NCBI GenBank assembly: GCA_024226735.1
Contig: JAAELL010000075.1
Location: 1 to 45,003 of the forward strand
DNA: 45,003 nucleotides
Direction: 5' to 3'
From: a bacterium
Lineage (GTDB): Bacteria > Planctomycetota > UBA1135 > GCA-002686595
Made by a program: the position numbers and the translations under genes. This document shows, piece by piece, positions 43,147 to 45,003 of the stretch; position 1 is the first letter of the stretch; each line of letters begins with the position of its first letter. The notes below the pieces were generated by a model. It did no database searches and was not told the DNA's origin. It worked only from the letters and a program-made list of their open reading frames with translations.

Positions 43147-44757
43147 ATGCAGCTTTCGAACCGGGCCCAGAGCGCCCTCATCCTCGCCGGCATCCTCGGT
43201 GCTTTCGCCGTACCGGCCCCCGCCCAGATCAAGCAGATCGGGAAAGAGGCCCTCGAGCAGGAGGGCGACAAGAAGGGCAAGAAGAACAACAAGGGCGACG
43301 CGCGCTTCGTGACGGCCGGCGCGAACGCATGGAGCGCGAAGTGCGGCGACGGTACCAAGCTCGCGTGCAAGCGCGACGCCGAGTTCGCCAAGTGGTTCCC
43401 GAGCGGACTCGTCATCGGCGACCAGAGCGGCAAGGACAGCAACAAGAAGTACAGCGTCAAGATGCGTACGGCCGCCGAGGCCGTGAACGTGCTCAAGGCC
43501 GAGGGCGCACCGCGCACCCTCGAAGAGGACAGCACGGGCGCGGCGCCCAAGACACCCAAGGACATCAGCGGACTCGGCGTCCCCGCCAAGAAGGTGGTCG
43601 TCGGTGGCGGCGAGCTGACCCGCAACCTGACGGCGGCCAAGCTCAACCTGGCCCACAACCGCGGGCGCGCGGCCAAGACCGAGCCCGGGCTCGGTCAGCA
43701 CGTCCTGACCGGCGGCGTCGCGGCACCGCTCGTGGGCATGGCCGTTCGCGACCTCGTCGCCGTCTCGGACAAGGCGCTCTCGGGTGCCTTCGGCAAGGTC
43801 GGCGGCAAGAAGAGCACGAAGGTGATCGTCGACATCGATCGCGACGGCACGGCCGACGTCAGCCTGGCGGACCTCTCTTCGGCACTGCAGAAGTTCAACC
43901 TGGGCTTCCGCAAGGGCTCCAAGTCATTTGGCCTCGTCGCAGCCTCGATGCCCACGACCGATCCCGCCGCGGGAACCGGCAAGCCCCAGAAGCCGGCCAT
44001 CTCGCCAGCCGAGAAGCCGGCAACCAAACCGGCGACCAAACCGGCGACCAAGCCCGCGTCGGCGCCGACGCCGGGCAAGCCCGCGGCTGGCAAGCCCGCG
44101 GCCGAGAACGAGACGGGCGCGCGGACGCTCATCACCTTCACCCAAGAGGACTGGAGCAAGAGCGAGGCCGACAAGCTGCAGAACTACATCCTGCAGCAGA
44201 ACTTCTCCAAGCTCTTCCCGCGCGGCCTGCTGATCGGTGACCCGCAGGGCATCGACAAGGACGACCGCTTCTGCCTCATCTTCCAGACCGCGAAGGACCT
44301 CGCCGACTTCCTGCCCGCGAAGGGCCGTCCCGGCAGCCTCGGCAAGGACGCGCTCAACCCGTCCGAGTCGACCGCCGGCTCCCTCGCCGGCGAGCTGATC
44401 GCGGCCAAGCTCAACGTGCTGTTCGACGACCGCGGGTTCATGCCCCAGGGCGGCGGCGGCAAGCTCGGCAAGCAGGTGTTCGTCGATCAGGTCGCCAAGC
44501 CGCTGCGCGGCGTGACGGTCCTGCAGGTGCTTCGCATCGCCGAGCGCACCGTCGCCGGCGAGTACGGAGCGATCGTCGAGCCGCCCGCGCACAACCAGCC
44601 CATGATCGACGTCGACGGTGACGGGAAAGCGGACATCTCGGCGGTCCAGCTCACGGACGCTCTCGCCAAGCTCAACAAGAGCTTCAAGAACGGCAAGCCC
44701 CACGGACAGGTGTTCGGCAAGCCCGCTCAGGCGCAGGGCGGCATCGACAAGAAGTGA
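43147..44757 (+). CDS. Secreted protein with two diverged copies of one domain
   Basis: The 536-aa protein has a signal peptide (about 1-27, ending VPAPAQ). A lysine/glycine-rich stretch follows, then two related halves of about 200 residues. Matching segments are KWFPSGLVIGDQSG with KLFPRGLLIGDPQG, TAAKLNLAHNRGR with IAAKLNVLFDDRG, VAAPLVGMAVRDLVAVSDKA with VAKPLRGVTVLQVLRIAERT, and IDRDGTADVSLADLSSAL with VDGDGKADISAVQLTDAL. The last pair carries DxDxDG loops like dockerin or EF-hand calcium sites. A KPATKPATKPAT linker joins the halves. No family name comes to mind. A calcium-stabilised surface protein is a fair inference. A terminator hairpin follows at 44788. Confidence 0.85.
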   Translation: MQLSNRAQSALILAGILGAFAVPAPAQIKQIGKEALEQEGDKKGKKNNKGDARFVTAGANAWSAKCGDGTKLACKRDAEFAKWFPSGLVIGDQSGKDSNKKYSVKMRTAAEAVNVLKAEGAPRTLEEDSTGAAPKTPKDISGLGVPAKKVVVGGGELTRNLTAAKLNLAHNRGRAAKTEPGLGQHVLTGGVAAPLVGMAVRDLVAVSDKALSGAFGKVGGKKSTKVIVDIDRDGTADVSLADLSSALQKFNLGFRKGSKSFGLVAASMPTTDPAAGTGKPQKPAISPAEKPATKPATKPATKPASAPTPGKPAAGKPAAENETGARTLITFTQEDWSKSEADKLQNYILQQNFSKLFPRGLLIGDPQGIDKDDRFCLIFQTAKDLADFLPAKGRPGSLGKDALNPSESTAGSLAGELIAAKLNVLFDDRGFMPQGGGGKLGKQVFVDQVAKPLRGVTVLQVLRIAERTVAGEYGAIVEPPAHNQPMIDVDGDGKADISAVQLTDALAKLNKSFKNGKPHGQVFGKPAQAQGGIDKK

Positions 44758-44787
44758 TCCGCCGGCGAAGGCGGTAGGCAAACAGGC

Positions 44788-44821
44788 GGCGCCGCCCGTC
44801 CCCCCCGGGACGAGCGGCGCC
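44788..44821 (+). terminator. Terminator-like hairpin
   Basis: GGCGCCGCCCGTCCC (44788-44802) pairs with 44807-44821 over 15 positions with one mismatch, around a CCCC loop. It lies 31 nt after the stop of the duplicated-domain gene. There is no T tract, so termination is likely but unproven. Confidence 0.6.
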
Positions 44822-45003
44822 TGTCGTAACCGCGCGGGTTTCCGACTTGTCGGTCTGTATGGTCTAGTGGTGTGATGCAGACAGTTGCGGTCTTATCCCG
44901 AGTTCGCGTGTGCGTGCCACAAGGCGCGGCGACGACGCAACTTCGCTGCCAATACGGTGATACTGGGATTGGTCGCAGGAGCCGCAACGCCGTGGCGCGT
45001 GCA
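44822..45003. other. Window end, no supported gene
   Basis: A frame starting at ATG 44875 (MQTVAVLSRVRVCVPQG) stays open to the window edge, but it lacks a ribosome-binding site and does not look like a known protein. GGTCTAGTGGTG near 44861 resembles part of a tRNA D-arm, but no acceptor or T-arm can be built around it. Confidence 0.3.

Noticed and set aside
44855..44930. tRNA-like stretch GGTCTAGTGGTG
   Set aside because: Only a D-arm-like string is present. There is no cloverleaf and no T-loop at the proper distance.

Overview
This window comes from a GC-rich (roughly two-thirds G+C) bacterium. The gene set points to the Planctomycetota or a close PVC relative: three secreted sulfatases (one fused to a DUF1080 domain), a ThuA-like protein, an ECF sigma factor beside a Ser/Thr kinase with C-terminal WD40 repeats, a MoxR/DUF58/VWA operon with DUF4159 and DUF4175 members, and large secreted lipoproteins. 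The phylum is inferred from gene content, since no rRNA or other marker gene is present. I saw no tRNA, rRNA, CRISPR array, insertion sequence or replication origin.

Layout: 1-2.5 kb holds a 35-bp hairpin, a sulfatase and a convergent thioredoxin-like gene. That gene reads through an in-frame TGA exactly where the first cysteine of the WCxxC redox motif should be, with a bacterial-type SECIS hairpin (GGUC loop) just downstream: a strong selenoprotein candidate. 2.5-9.2 kb holds a decayed cytochrome c gene, an ABC permease fused to an M1 peptidase with its ATPase, a truncated TagF-like glycerophosphotransferase, a second selenoprotein candidate (a 56-aa two-helix membrane protein with a Cys-Sec pair and its own hairpin with a GGU loop), and a frameshifted glyoxalase-family relic.

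9.2-23.6 kb is one tightly packed, eight-gene minus-strand operon. In transcription order it encodes a TPR protein with an HExxH metalloprotease domain, a DUF4159 protein, a MoxR AAA ATPase, a DUF58 protein, a BatA/VWA membrane protein, a DUF4175 coiled-coil protein, a VWA/glutamine-amidotransferase-like membrane protein and a legumain/caspase-like peptidase. This is an extended Bat/MoxR-type module bracketed by two putative proteases.

23.7-30.7 kb holds a small unknown gene, the sulfatase-DUF1080 fusion, an internally deleted PQQ-propeller relic, an unknown secreted protein, and a BlaI / M56 (BlaR1-like) / coiled-coil operon with two near-identical dyad operators. Upstream of it lies a strong intrinsic terminator that belongs to no visible gene and suggests a minus-strand small RNA. 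31-37.3 kb carries the ECF sigma factor, the giant kinase-WD40 protein and the ThuA-like protein. 37.3-45 kb carries a large lipoprotein, a third sulfatase, two gene fragments meeting tail to tail, and a secreted protein made of two diverged copies of one domain.

Two themes stand out. First, two independent selenocysteine codons lie within 7 kb, each with a hairpin of the right shape and spacing; a standard gene caller would split or miss both genes. Second, there is an unusual density of gene relics (cytochrome c, TagF, VOC, PQQ, a secreted-protein C-terminus, PhyH, Dabb), several of which keep recognisable ends but have lost the interior.
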